A stretch of DNA of 55,309 nt from positions 5,803-61,111 of the forward strand of contig JALHPV010000008.1 of assembly GCA_022842285.1 (NCBI GenBank). The letters run 5' to 3'. Positions within the stretch are counted from its first letter, which is position 1; the number at the start of each line of letters is the position of its first letter. A program made the translations under genes and the position numbers. Positions 1-8,230 of this stretch are shown piece after piece. The DNA comes from Kofleriaceae bacterium. GTDB lineage: Bacteria > Myxococcota_A > Polyangia > Haliangiales > Haliangiaceae. Below the pieces are notes generated by a model. The model saw nothing but the letters and a program-made list of their open reading frames with translations, ran no database searches and was not told where the DNA came from.

Positions 1-699
1 TCGATGGAGGGGCTAACCGCCGCAGACACGTATGTCTATACCGGGAGCGCGATCAGCGGCGGCGTTGGTCTGGAGTCCCCCGTCGGGAGCTACAGCTTGC
101 CCTCCCACGAAGGCTCCGCACCACTGGCTCATCGGCTTCCCGTGGCTCTGCGCAAGCCCGAAGACATCGTGATGCTCTACGCGAGCGTCGAGCAGGCAAG
201 CGCCGGTGCGTCGTCGATGTACGTGATCCGAGAGTCGTACGACAAGGCTGCCGCGAACCATGCACTACCGGCCCTTCCGGACGTGCTGGCGTTCGCGCCA
301 CCGACCCTTGGGGCCGATGCGAGCACGCCCTGGACGTTCGCGCTGCCGCGCGTCCCCCTCGGCCCGGACAGCCGGCTCTACTTGACGACGACCTGGATGG
401 CGCTCACCGCCTCGGCCGCGTGGGTCAACCGAACGCCGACCCTGTCGATCCAGAATCCGACGCACCTCCCCGGATGGCGCGAGTCGTGGAACGTCGAGCC
501 GACGGAGTGGCTCAGGATCGGCTACGAGACCAGGACGGGCACGCAGGTCACCAGCACCGGCCTCGAGGGGCAACCGGGCCATGGTGCGGCGCGGGCGACG
601 AACCGCGAGGAGGGTTCGCAAGAACGGCCCATGCCCTGCGATCCCCGATGGGCGGACTGCGAGCTCCTCGGTCTCCGAGATCGAGCGCGCGCTCGCTAA
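1..699 (+). CDS. Hypothetical protein, cut by the left window edge
   Basis: The frame is open from base 1 to a TAA at 697-699 and has the codon bias of a real gene. An ATG at position 4 exists, but there is no room to see a ribosome binding site and the protein begins abruptly, so I read this as the C-terminal 232 or so residues of a longer protein. The visible part is rich in small and beta-forming residues, with no membrane segment and no motif I recognise. The last 50 residues are charged and low in complexity (for example NREEGSQERP). I cannot assign a function. An intact small protein starting at 4 is the alternative. Confidence 0.55.
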   Translation, partial: SMEGLTAADTYVYTGSAISGGVGLESPVGSYSLPSHEGSAPLAHRLPVALRKPEDIVMLYASVEQASAGASSMYVIRESYDKAAANHALPALPDVLAFAPPTLGADASTPWTFALPRVPLGPDSRLYLTTTWMALTASAAWVNRTPTLSIQNPTHLPGWRESWNVEPTEWLRIGYETRTGTQVTSTGLEGQPGHGAARATNREEGSQERPMPCDPRWADCELLGLRDRARAR

Positions 700-740
700 C
701 TAGTCCCAATGCTGGTCAGTTAGCAGGTTCTGGGGGCGTA

Positions 741-984
741 CACGTGCACGTGTCACGTGCTCGTTCACGTTCGTTCACGTCCACGATCATCGACCAAGAG
801 CAGCTTGGCCGCAGCCAGGTCCGACTCCGGCGCCACGCCGATCAGCCGGATGACGTCGATGATGGCGCCATATTCCATCGCCTCGCCTCGCGCGATCGCG
901 GACCGGTTGTTGCGATCGGCTTCGCTCGGTTTCCTCAGCCTGGTTGCCCAGTTCGTGGACGAGCACGTGGCACGTGGCACGTGG
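741..984. repeat. Inverted CACGTG-rich repeat pair bracketing a gene remnant
   Basis: The left arm at 747-768 reads cacgtgtcacgtgctcgttc plus ac. The reverse complement of 955-976 matches it at 20 of 22 positions. Both arms sit in longer runs of overlapping CACGTG units (741-780 and 963-984). The enclosed segment is the four-helix-bundle remnant at 765-980. IVP-type four-helix-bundle genes in 23S rRNA intervening sequences are known to lie between inverted repeats that form a stem. That this is a dispersed element of the same type is my inference. Confidence 0.6.
765..980 (-). pseudogene. Remnant of a four-helix-bundle (IVP/S23-type) protein gene
   Basis: The minus strand encodes about 40 residues with the central signature of four-helix-bundle proteins related to the 23S rRNA intervening-sequence protein: an R/N-rich turn, then SAIARGEAMEYGAIIDV and a leucine-rich helix. 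Intact family members are about 115-130 residues. Here the N-terminal helices are missing, and both ends of the 71-codon frame run into CACGTG repeat sequence (giving RERT and MPRATCS). I read it as a truncated copy rather than a functional gene. The family call rests on one short motif. Confidence 0.5.
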
Positions 985-1037
985 TCGAACGACCTTAACC
1001 GAGCGGAATTGTCGCTAGTCCTCCGACCGGGTCGACG

Positions 1038-1853
1038 TCACAGGTCGTCGAGCGGGGGCAGGTCAGACAGGTTCGGCTGCAGCACGATCTCGATGCGGCG
1101 GTTCTGCGCCTGGTGCTCGGGCGTGTCGTTCGCGGCCACTGGATCGAACTCGCTGTAGCCGGCGGCGGCGAGGACTTTCGGGCTCATGCCCTTGCTCACG
1201 AGGAACTGCGTGACGACGACCGCGCGGGCCGTCGACAGCTCCCAGTTCGACGGGAACTTCGACGTCTTGATGGGCACGTTGTCCGTGTGACCAGCCACGA
1301 GGAAGCGGCGATCGGGGATCGTGGCGAGCACGGTGGCGACGTTGGCGAGCGCGGCCTGGCCGTCCTTCTTCACGTCGGTCTTCCCCGACTCGAAGAGGAT
1401 GTCGTTCGGCAGCGCGATGACCATGCGGCCGTCGCGGATGACGACCTTGAGCTGACCGTTGTCGATCATCTTCTTGAGCTTCGCGAGCAGATCGCGGAAG
1501 ACCTGCACGCGCGCCTCGGCCGCCGCCTTCTGGCGCCGCAGCTCCTCGAGGCGCTGCGCAGCGGCGACCTTGTCCTGCTCGAGGCTCTCGACGGACTGAC
1601 CGAGCTCCTTCAGGCGCGCTTCCATCTGCGCGTTCATGGAGCCGGTGACCTCGACCTCCTTCTCGAGCGCGTTCTTCTTCGCGGTCAGGTCTTTGATCTG
1701 CGTGTCGAGCTCCGCGACCTTCTTCTCGAGCGCGGACTTCTCGTCGAGCGCGGTGGCCAGCTCGGCCTCCTTCGCACGATAGGTCGACTTCTTGACGCAA
1801 CCGGCGGCGCTCGTGGTGATCACGAGGGCCGCGATGAGGGCCTTGAGCTTCAT
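1038..1853 (-). CDS. OmpA-family lipoprotein with coiled-coil
   Basis: A 271-residue predicted outer-membrane lipoprotein that probably anchors the envelope to peptidoglycan. A signal peptide ends at lipobox SAAG-C19. Residues 25-130 are a Lys/Glu/Ala/Leu-rich coiled-coil of heptad type. An OmpA/MotB peptidoglycan-binding domain follows (about 140-260) with ILFESGKTDV, VAGHTDNVPI and the conserved NRRIEIVL. The layout resembles MotB-like or Pal-like spacer proteins, but there is no transmembrane helix, so it is not a stator subunit. Its ATG overlaps the TGA of the upstream leucine dehydrogenase gene as ATGA, which suggests translational coupling even though the functions look unrelated. Confidence 0.9.
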   Translation of the reverse strand: MKLKALIAALVITTSAAGCVKKSTYRAKEAELATALDEKSALEKKVAELDTQIKDLTAKKNALEKEVEVTGSMNAQMEARLKELGQSVESLEQDKVAAAQRLEELRRQKAAAEARVQVFRDLLAKLKKMIDNGQLKVVIRDGRMVIALPNDILFESGKTDVKKDGQAALANVATVLATIPDRRFLVAGHTDNVPIKTSKFPSNWELSTARAVVVTQFLVSKGMSPKVLAAAGYSEFDPVAANDTPEHQAQNRRIEIVLQPNLSDLPPLDDL

Positions 1854-2911
1854 GCGTGTGCCTTCCCCTTGCTGACGGCCGCGAGCTTCTCCTCGGCGAG
1901 CATGTCGGCGACCTTGTACGTCGGCGCGGCGAGGCGCTTGCTGCGCTCGCAGATGTCGTAAATCGTGTCGTAGATCTTGAGCGTCTTCTCGCGCGCCTTC
2001 CCGGCGTCGTAGCCCTGGGCCTCCTGCGCGACGTTCACGAGGCCACCGGCGTTGATGGCGTAGTCAGGCGCGTAGAGGATGCCGCGCGCGTGGATGTCGT
2101 CCCCATGACGGGGCTCGGCGAGCTGGTTGTTGGCCGCGCCCGCGACGATGCTCGCCTTCAGGTGCGGGATCGTCCCGTCGTTGAGGCCGGCGCCGAGCGC
2201 ACAGGGGGCGAACACGTCGCATTCGACCGACGCGACGTCGTTGATCGCGACCACGCTCGCGCCGAACTCGCGCTGCGCCCGCTCGCTCTTCAGCTTGTCG
2301 ACGTCGGCGACGGTGAGCTTCGCGCCCGCGGCGTGGAGCTCCTTGCACAGGTAGTAGCCGACATGGCCGACGCCCTGCACCGCGACGTGGATGCCCTTCA
2401 GGTCGGCCTTGCCGAGCTTGAACTTCACGCAGGCCTCGATGCCGCGCCGCACGCCGAGCGCGGTGAACGGCGACGGATCGCCGGAGCCACCGTGCGACGG
2501 ATCGATGCCCGTCACATGCTTGGTCTGCGTGCGGATGATCTCCATGTCCTCGAGGCCAGTGCCGCTGTCCTCGGCGGTGATGTAGTGGCCGCGCAGGTCA
2601 TCGATGAACTTGCCGAACGCGCGGAACAGGCCCACGCGGTCGAAGTGACCCTTGGGCTTGATGATGACGCTCTTGCCACCACCGTGGCCGAGGCCAGTGA
2701 TCGCTGCCTTGTACGTCATGCCGCGCGCGAGGCGGAGGGCATCGACGACGGCGTCGTCGTCCGTCGCGTATTCGATGAAGCGACAGCCGCCGAGCGCGGG
2801 ACCGAGCCGCGAATCGTGGATCGCGACAATCGCCTTGAGCTGCGTCGCCTTGTCGAGCTTGAAGTGAACCTCGCCGAAGTCGTACGAGGAGAGCTTGCCG
2901 AAGAGATCCAT
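1850..2911 (-). CDS. Leucine dehydrogenase (Glu/Leu/Phe/Val dehydrogenase family)
   Basis: NAD-dependent oxidative deamination of branched-chain amino acids to 2-oxo acids in the cytoplasm. Starting at the ATG at 2911 gives 353 residues. Counting from there, the two active-site lysines fall at K68 (MTYKAAI) and K80 (GLGHGGGKS), the same numbers as in characterised Bacillus leucine dehydrogenases, so I prefer this start to the upstream ATG at 2992. A Rossmann fingerprint (VQGVGHVG) binds the cofactor, and the AANNQLAE motif is typical of the family. In myxobacteria such an enzyme could feed iso-branched fatty acid precursors; that role is inferred. The gene overlaps the OmpA lipoprotein gene by four bases. 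Valine or phenylalanine specificity cannot be excluded. Confidence 0.9.
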   Translation of the reverse strand: MDLFGKLSSYDFGEVHFKLDKATQLKAIVAIHDSRLGPALGGCRFIEYATDDDAVVDALRLARGMTYKAAITGLGHGGGKSVIIKPKGHFDRVGLFRAFGKFIDDLRGHYITAEDSGTGLEDMEIIRTQTKHVTGIDPSHGGSGDPSPFTALGVRRGIEACVKFKLGKADLKGIHVAVQGVGHVGYYLCKELHAAGAKLTVADVDKLKSERAQREFGASVVAINDVASVECDVFAPCALGAGLNDGTIPHLKASIVAGAANNQLAEPRHGDDIHARGILYAPDYAINAGGLVNVAQEAQGYDAGKAREKTLKIYDTIYDICERSKRLAAPTYKVADMLAEEKLAAVSKGKAHA

Positions 2912-2988
2912 CGGCGAGGTTGTTACTACGGCATCCGAGGCGCGCGGAAGCAGCGCACCACTTCTTAAGAAGCTCATGACTGCCTGCG

Positions 2989-3870
2989 TCAACGCGCAGG
3001 CAGGGGCAGCACGAAGTCCGACGTCAGCGCCGCGTGATCGCTACCGCCGTAGCCGCGTCCATCGCGCCAGGTCCGCGACGAGCGCTCGATGCGGAGCGCG
3101 CCGCCCTCGGGCGCGATCAAGATGTGGTCGATCGCCTGCAGGTTGCCGTTGAACTCGTACGTGCCCTGCTGCGAGATCGGCACGTCGGCGGCCACACGAA
3201 TCAGGCCCGCATTCGTCAGCGCCGCGAGCGGTGGCGAATTCGGGGTGTCGTTCAGATCGCCCGCGAGCACGACGAGGGGGGCCTCGATCCCGAGAATGAT
3301 CGCCGCGGACGCCTGCGCCTCGGCCAGCCTGCGCCCCGGATCGTCGTCGGACTTCGCCTTGAAGTGTGCGGCCACCAGCACGATGTCACCGAGGTGCACC
3401 TCCAGCAGCTCGCGACTGAACTGCGTCGCCGTCCCGTCGGGACGCGTGAGCGGCGTCGTGGCGCGATGGGTGACGACCTCGCCGAGCGGCAGCCGCGTGA
3501 CGACCGCGACGTCCACCGACGCCGGATCGCCGATCTCCCCGAGTACACCGTTCCAGCCCGGGAGCCGCGCCAGCAGCGCCTCCAGGCTCGTCTGCGTCTC
3601 GATCTCCGCGAGCGCGACCGCATCCGCATCGAGGCCAAGGATGGCGGCGGCCAGCTCGTCCGCCCGCGCCTCGAAGTTGGCCAAGCTCGGCTGCTGCTCG
3701 TAATCACCCACCCCACACGCCTGCGAGTCGCACACCGGATCGAAGAACCGCCGCACGTTGAACGTGCCCAGGCGCACCCGCGTCCCCTCCATCGCATCGA
3801 CGGGCGTGGCTTCCGGCCGCGGCTCGCGACACGCCGTCACCAGCAGCGCGAGGGCGAGCACACGAACCAT
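2989..3870 (-). CDS. Endonuclease/exonuclease/phosphatase-family lipoprotein
   Basis: A 293-residue member of the Mg-dependent EEP fold (DNase I/AP endonuclease/phosphodiesterase). Visible motifs in order are GTFNVRRF (metal-site Asn), ALAEIETQ (metal-binding Glu), VAAHFKAK, AGDLNDTP (catalytic Asp/Asn) and GGSDHAAL (terminal Asp-His). The chosen ATG gives a short signal with lipobox LVTA-C14, so the enzyme is probably an exported lipoprotein. An upstream ATG at 3936 would add 22 uncharacteristic residues. The substrate is unknown: an extracellular nuclease or a phosphodiesterase both fit. Leucine dehydrogenase lies downstream on the same strand. Confidence 0.85.
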   Translation of the reverse strand: MVRVLALALLVTACREPRPEATPVDAMEGTRVRLGTFNVRRFFDPVCDSQACGVGDYEQQPSLANFEARADELAAAILGLDADAVALAEIETQTSLEALLARLPGWNGVLGEIGDPASVDVAVVTRLPLGEVVTHRATTPLTRPDGTATQFSRELLEVHLGDIVLVAAHFKAKSDDDPGRRLAEAQASAAIILGIEAPLVVLAGDLNDTPNSPPLAALTNAGLIRVAADVPISQQGTYEFNGNLQAIDHILIAPEGGALRIERSSRTWRDGRGYGGSDHAALTSDFVLPLPAR

Positions 3871-3935
3871 GCGCGTTTGTAGCAAGGTCTTCGCGATGAA
3901 CCGGTGGGGCGAGACGGCGGACCGCCCGACGACCA

Positions 3936-3970
3936 TATAACTAGTTGGTTTGTATAATATTTTATTCCAA
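3936..3970 (+). promoter_or_regulatory. AT-rich putative promoter with a perfect -10 box
   Basis: A sharply AT-rich patch in a roughly 70% GC region contains TATAAT at 3953-3958, preceded by ttggtttg. It would fire toward the Gly-rich protein gene starting at 4014. No good -35 hexamer is visible at the usual distance. The patch could also serve the divergent gene at 3870. Confidence 0.4.
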
Positions 3971-4013
3971 TGCGAGGAGGAAGGATCGGACCGGGACCTC
4001 GGTATGATGGGCT

Positions 4014-4682
4014 ATGTCGGGACCGCTCTTCGAGCCTCTGACCCCTGATGTTTCTGGCCGTGCGCCCACCACGAATGGGCGACCCAATGCTGGCTTTGCG
4101 TATGGCAGCGCGAACCGCGATGCCGCCGGGAACGCGCGAGGCTACTCGGCGGGGGCCGGCTTCTTCTCGAGCCCCATCGGTACGAACGGCGGTCGCATCG
4201 ACTCACTCGCGGCGCAGGCCCACTTCGGTGGCTGGCGCGGCGAGAACGGCGACACCAACGTCGGCTTCAATGCCGATGCTGCCGGGGCCAGGTTCACCAT
4301 CCCGACGCCCTCGGGTCCGAACCTCATGGGGCCCGCGGGGCGCATCGACGGCGAGGCCTTCACGGCAAACGCGGGCGGCTATGCGAACTCGGAGACGGCC
4401 TCGCTTGGTGCGGGCGCGAACATCATCGCCGGCTCGGCGACGTTCGGCACGCAGGAGGAGCAGCGCCGCTACGGTCTGTCGCTCGGCGTTGGTGCGGCGG
4501 GTCGCGCTCACTACGGCGACGCCGACGGCGACGGTGTCCGCGAGCTCGGCTTCGGCTTCGACGCGGGTCCGCTGTCGTTCGATATCAAGTCCGAGACGCT
4601 TGGGCGCGGCTACAACTACGTTCGCGACAGCGCGGTCGGTCGCGGCGTGTCGAGCGCCTGGAACTCCATCACCTCCTGGTGA
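4014..4682 (+). CDS. Glycine-rich hypothetical protein
   Basis: 222 residues, with no signal peptide and no membrane helix. The chain is rich in Gly, Ala, Asn and Ser, with a recurring alternation such as GYSAGAGFF, AQAHFGGW, GFNADAAG and ANAGGYANSE. That suggests a repeated beta-strand structure, perhaps a beta-solenoid or barrel-like fold. Near residue 165 the segment GDADGDGVREL resembles an Asp-rich calcium loop. I do not recognise the family. It heads a plus-strand run with a small membrane protein, a DcrB-like protein and an MBL-fold enzyme. An export or secretion substrate is possible but not shown. Confidence 0.7.
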   Translation: MSGPLFEPLTPDVSGRAPTTNGRPNAGFAYGSANRDAAGNARGYSAGAGFFSSPIGTNGGRIDSLAAQAHFGGWRGENGDTNVGFNADAAGARFTIPTPSGPNLMGPAGRIDGEAFTANAGGYANSETASLGAGANIIAGSATFGTQEEQRRYGLSLGVGAAGRAHYGDADGDGVRELGFGFDAGPLSFDIKSETLGRGYNYVRDSAVGRGVSSAWNSITSW

Positions 4683-4718
4683 CGGGCTGCTTCGACGCTG
4701 CGTGCTAGGGTCGCCGCG

Positions 4719-4943
4719 ATGGACGATCAACGTGCGCAGTCGTTGCTGAAGATCCCCGCGCTCGTCATCGGTGCACTGTTCATCCTGATCGGCATTCTCC
4801 GCCCGGCCTTCGTCTGGGACATGGGCAAGGTGCGGAGCGGCCGCGAGTGGCTCGGCGAGGCCGGGATGAGCGGCCTCCTCATTGGGTTCGGCTTGCTGTT
4901 CTGCGGCGTCATCATCGCCACCTTCTTGAAGCGTTCCAAGTGA
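4719..4943 (+). CDS. Small two-helix membrane protein
   Basis: 74 residues with two hydrophobic helices, at about 11-30 (ALVIGALFILIGIL) and 49-68 (GLLIGFGLLFCGVIIA), joined by a polar loop containing RSGREWLGE. The C-terminus is LKRSK, so both ends may be cytoplasmic. The TGA overlaps the GTG of the next gene, which indicates coupling. I do not recognise the family. In this context it could be an accessory or immunity-like membrane partner for neighbouring products; that is speculation. Confidence 0.75.
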   Translation: MDDQRAQSLLKIPALVIGALFILIGILRPAFVWDMGKVRSGREWLGEAGMSGLLIGFGLLFCGVIIATFLKRSK

Positions 4944-5329
4944 ACCTGCTCTACACGCCGCCCGCGCTTCCACCGAGCGGGTGGACGTCGCTGCTTCCCC
5001 TGACCACGGACACAGAGCCGCAGCGCTGGATCGAGGAGCAACTCGAGGCGGCCGGCGCGCGCTTGCGCAAGCTCGAGACTCGACGCATCACGACAACTCG
5101 CGGCTGGCCGCTCGAGCTGTCGCACTACGAGGCCGACGGCCTCCGACTGGTGATCGCCTATTACGAGTTCGTGGACCTTGTCTCCGCCATCGCGATCGGC
5201 GGCCTCGAGTCCGCGTGGTGGGCAGCGCACGAGGCCGAGATCCTCGCCGCGCTACGGGCCGTCGAGCCCGACTGGGTCAGCGACGAACCGCGGACACTCG
5301 GCGCGCTCTGGAGCGAGCCAGTCACGTGA
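4940..5329 (+). CDS. Hypothetical protein, possibly DcrB-like
   Basis: 129 residues from a GTG that overlaps the preceding stop codon (GTGA). The order of strands and helices, with a final helix of the type HEAEILAALRAVEPDW, recalls DcrB/PsbP-like (DUF1795) proteins, some of which act as chaperones for secreted effectors. That resemblance is weak and structural only. The stop codon again overlaps a GTG start (of the MBL-fold gene), so three genes from 4719 to 6885 form one translationally coupled unit. Confidence 0.7.
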   Translation: MNLLYTPPALPPSGWTSLLPLTTDTEPQRWIEEQLEAAGARLRKLETRRITTTRGWPLELSHYEADGLRLVIAYYEFVDLVSAIAIGGLESAWWAAHEAEILAALRAVEPDWVSDEPRTLGALWSEPVT

Positions 5330-6885
5330 CCGGCGTGTGGCGGCTGTCGCCGCGCGCGACGCTCGAGGGCACCTTCTCGCGGAAGCCTGGGCCGTTCGGG
5401 AGCGTGGGCCCCGACACCTCCAAGCCGCTCAGCCTCTACATGCCGCCGGAGGTGCTGGGCACGCTCCAGCACGTTGCCGGGCTACTCCGGGAGGCGTGGC
5501 GCACCATGGTCGTGGCGGCGATCTCGCGCGATCGCATGCCGGACCGCGGCGAGGGCCGCGCGATCCTCGAGTCCATCGCGCGCGAGCAGGTCGCCGCGCC
5601 GCCCTTCTCGCACGTGCTGGCGCTCGATCCACCCGCCTCGCCATTCGGCTCGGCTGAGCGCTCCCGTTCGGCTGCGCTCGTGGAAGGCCAGCCGCTCCGG
5701 CTCGCGCCGACGATGCCTCTGCAGGTCGACGCCATCCAGTATCCGCTCGACCGCCTTGCGTGGTTCGGCGATCGGCGGCCCGAGTACGTGAGGCAACTAC
5801 CAGTGCGCGCGGTCATCCCGGTGCGCGGACCGAGCATTGCCATGGTCGCGGATCTGATCGCGCGCCTCGTCGCGGGGATGACGGCCGTCGAGCTGAGATC
5901 CGTCGCCGATCCGACGCTCGCCGGGTTGGTCGGGGCGCTCCAGTTCTCGGCGCTCTTCGTCGAGCAAGCGACCACGCCCCGCACGCTCGCACCAGGTGTG
6001 GTGATGCACCTCGGCCACGCGACGCTCCTCGCGAACCTCGGTGACGCGCACGTGCTCGTTGATCCGTGGCTGCCCCCCGCCAGCAAGGGCGACTCGCTGC
6101 CGCCCCTCGCCATCGCGGACCTCCCTCCGCTCGCGGGCATCTTCATCACGCACCACCACTGGGATCACGTGCACGTCGACACGCTGTTGCAGCTGCCCAA
6201 GCACGTGCCGATTTATGTTCCCGCCCAGGATGCGAGTGCTGCCCTGCGCCCGCGCACCGAGCAGCTCCTCGCGTACCTCGGCTTCACCGAGATTCGGACG
6301 CTCGCGCCCGGCGATGCGATCTCCGTCGGCGACGGTGGAGAGGTGGTCGCGGCTCCGTTCTACGGAGAGGATCCTACGCGCCTCCGCTACCGCGGCTGCT
6401 GCTACGTGCTCCGCCACCGGGGAGCGAGCGCGCTCGTCCATGTCGACTCGAGCACCGACGTCGACGGACGATCACTCGCGAGCACGGGTGACGCGGCGGC
6501 GCTGGTGGCGACGTACGGCCCCCTCGACCCGGTGTTCGCTACGCGGCGACAGGAGCGAGGCCTCGCGATCGATCACACCTGGGACTTCCTGCTGCAACCG
6601 AGCGATACCTGGCTCGCGCCGACGGAGAACTGTCACAACGGTGCGGCTGACCTCGCGGCGCTGGCCCGCGCGACGGGAGCCAAGCGCTGCGTGATCTACT
6701 CCGAGGGCGGGGCGGACTGGTATCCGGACGGTACGGACTTTCTGCGACGCGCCACTCCCACCGCGCGGGCCGCGCCCTTCGAGTACCTGTGGGATTCGCT
6801 CGCGACGATCGAAGCGGCGCTCGCCGAGGTCGGGACGACGATGATCCAGTCGTCGCCGTTCGACGAGTATCTGATCGGGTCCTAG
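5326..6885 (+). CDS. MBL-fold metallo-hydrolase with unusual N-terminal half
   Basis: 519 residues from a GTG overlapping the previous TGA. The C-terminal part (about 225-510) is a metallo-beta-lactamase fold: VMHLGHATLLA, DPWLPP, the metal motif THHHWDHVHVD and a later HVDSSTD metal ligand. It resembles UlaG/lactonase-type hydrolases more than beta-lactamases. The N-terminal 220 residues are unfamiliar. Residues about 165-210 (DLIARLVAGMTAVELRS) look like a winged-helix of the kind that binds peptides in some maturation enzymes. Substrate unknown. The gene is coupled to two small genes upstream, and its TAG overlaps the TAG of the convergent gene at 6882 in a CTAG. Confidence 0.8.
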   Translation: MTGVWRLSPRATLEGTFSRKPGPFGSVGPDTSKPLSLYMPPEVLGTLQHVAGLLREAWRTMVVAAISRDRMPDRGEGRAILESIAREQVAAPPFSHVLALDPPASPFGSAERSRSAALVEGQPLRLAPTMPLQVDAIQYPLDRLAWFGDRRPEYVRQLPVRAVIPVRGPSIAMVADLIARLVAGMTAVELRSVADPTLAGLVGALQFSALFVEQATTPRTLAPGVVMHLGHATLLANLGDAHVLVDPWLPPASKGDSLPPLAIADLPPLAGIFITHHHWDHVHVDTLLQLPKHVPIYVPAQDASAALRPRTEQLLAYLGFTEIRTLAPGDAISVGDGGEVVAAPFYGEDPTRLRYRGCCYVLRHRGASALVHVDSSTDVDGRSLASTGDAAALVATYGPLDPVFATRRQERGLAIDHTWDFLLQPSDTWLAPTENCHNGAADLAALARATGAKRCVIYSEGGADWYPDGTDFLRRATPTARAAPFEYLWDSLATIEAALAEVGTTMIQSSPFDEYLIGS

Positions 6886-7784
6886 AAGAGCTCGGGGACC
6901 AACGAGAAGGGGGCGTCCTGGCGCGGGGCAGGGACCGGCTGGATGGACGTCACCAGCTCGGCGTAAGCGCGGAGCTCGGGGTCCGAGTCTGTCGCGGTGG
7001 CGGCGTCGCGATCGAGGTACGTCGTGTACAGGTACCGCTCGTCGCGCAACAGGATCATCGTACGCTGCAACGAGCGGCCTTGCTCGTCGCGTACCGAGAG
7101 CTCCCAGCGCTGGCCGGCGAGGCTTTTGGTCCGGATCCCCTCGGCGGGGGCGGCCTCCGCGACGAGCTCGGCGGTGGACGGAGGACCGATGCGTAGCATG
7201 CCGAAGTGCGGGGCCTCGTCGACGGGTGCAGCGATGGGGAGCGCGGGGTAGACCGTGATGGACGTCGGGATGCGCGGGTGATCCGGCGGGAACCACGTCA
7301 TGAACAGCGGCAAGCGCGTGTAGGCATGCCACGTCGCCGGCGGCGTGTAGTCATAGCGGCGGCGCCGGACCCCGAGCATGAGCTGACTGTCGGTGACGAG
7401 GCGGCGCACCCAGTCGCTCATCGATGCTGCGAGCTCGGGCCGGGTCGCGACGCCGGTGACCTCGCTGTACCAGTCGTCGCCGAAGATGAACCCGAGCGAG
7501 CGCGCCAGCGGTTGCGGAGGACCGCCGCCCGGTGGTTCTTCGAGCACGCCGGCGATGTCGACGATGGCCGCGTGCTCGCCCTCGTTCGTGACCAGTGGCT
7601 GCACGGGGCTCAGGTTCGTGACGCGGAACCGCGTATCGGCAGCGCGGTCGCGCAGGATGGCCGCAACGGACTGCAGCGGCCGCAACCGTTCGCGGTAGCG
7701 GATCGAGACGCCGCCCGCCGGCGGGGCCATGGTGATGCCGCCGCGGCCAGGGACCCAGGTCCAGTTGGGGATACGCTGGATCAC
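6882..7784 (-). CDS. Hypothetical protein, possible DcrB-like repeat protein
   Basis: 300 residues from a GTG overlapping the TGA of the upstream gene. It is soluble, with no signal peptide. Segments such as GFIFGDDWYSEVTGVA and a C-terminal part with WELSVRDEQG and a final AYAELVTSIQPV helix fit an alpha/beta fold like DcrB (DUF1795), perhaps twice. I do not recognise the exact family. It is paired with the CesT/YbjN-like protein upstream and converges on the MBL-fold enzyme gene, so it likely belongs to the same functional block. Confidence 0.7.
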   Translation of the reverse strand: MIQRIPNWTWVPGRGGITMAPPAGGVSIRYRERLRPLQSVAAILRDRAADTRFRVTNLSPVQPLVTNEGEHAAIVDIAGVLEEPPGGGPPQPLARSLGFIFGDDWYSEVTGVATRPELAASMSDWVRRLVTDSQLMLGVRRRRYDYTPPATWHAYTRLPLFMTWFPPDHPRIPTSITVYPALPIAAPVDEAPHFGMLRIGPPSTAELVAEAAPAEGIRTKSLAGQRWELSVRDEQGRSLQRTMILLRDERYLYTTYLDRDAATATDSDPELRAYAELVTSIQPVPAPRQDAPFSLVPELF

Positions 7785-8182
7785 GTGGAGGGGATGAGCT
7801 CGCGGAGGCGGCCCGCTTCGTGTGCGACCAGGGTGCAGGCGCGGTCGAAGTACTCGAAGTCGAGGGAGTGGAGCGGGAAGATCGCCCGCATCACGTACAG
7901 GCCCTCGGTGATGGCGATGGCTCCGACCACGACTTCCATATTGTGCGCGAGCATCGCGGCCGGCTGTGCCTTCTCGATCTCGATGATGTCGCTGAGCAAC
8001 ATCACTTGCGGCTCGTTCAGCGCGTGGACCAAGTACAGCCGCTGGCGCTGCAGGACGTCGACATCCTCCTGGCCGGGCTTGCCCGACTTGAACTTCCACG
8101 TGAGCCCGAACCACTCACCGTGATCCACCGACAACATGAGCTTCTGTCGTACGTGCTCGCGCAACTCGTCCCACGTAGCCAT
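7781..8182 (-). CDS. CesT/YbjN-like small protein
   Basis: 133 residues starting at the ATG that gives MATWDELREHVRQKL. The pattern of an N-terminal helix, a five-stranded sheet and a long C-terminal helix (FDRACTLVAHEAGRLREL) resembles YbjN and type III secretion chaperone (CesT/Tir) folds. This is judged from sequence pattern only. Such proteins bind partner proteins rather than catalyse reactions. It is translationally coupled (GTGA) to the downstream 300-residue protein. A longer frame starting at 8254 runs into the duplicated pfk sequence and is less likely. Confidence 0.7.
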   Translation of the reverse strand: MATWDELREHVRQKLMLSVDHGEWFGLTWKFKSGKPGQEDVDVLQRQRLYLVHALNEPQVMLLSDIIEIEKAQPAAMLAHNMEVVVGAIAITEGLYVMRAIFPLHSLDFEYFDRACTLVAHEAGRLRELIPST

Positions 8183-8230
8183 GGTCCCCAGTATCCCCCA
8201 ATCTCGGGCGAGCGTGCTGCATGCGCTGGC

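Larger units (their letters stand above)
700..1037. other. Non-coding stretch holding a decayed repeat-flanked element
   Basis: These 338 bases contain no intact gene. They hold a CACGTG-rich inverted repeat pair and, between the arms, the remnant of a four-helix-bundle protein gene on the minus strand (both listed separately). The last 18 bases before the next gene's end (1014-1031) recur exactly at 43506-43523. Confidence 0.7.

Noticed and set aside
1038-1853. MotB stator identity for the OmpA-family protein
   Set aside because: It has a lipobox rather than a transmembrane helix with a proton-carrying Asp, and no motA lies nearby.
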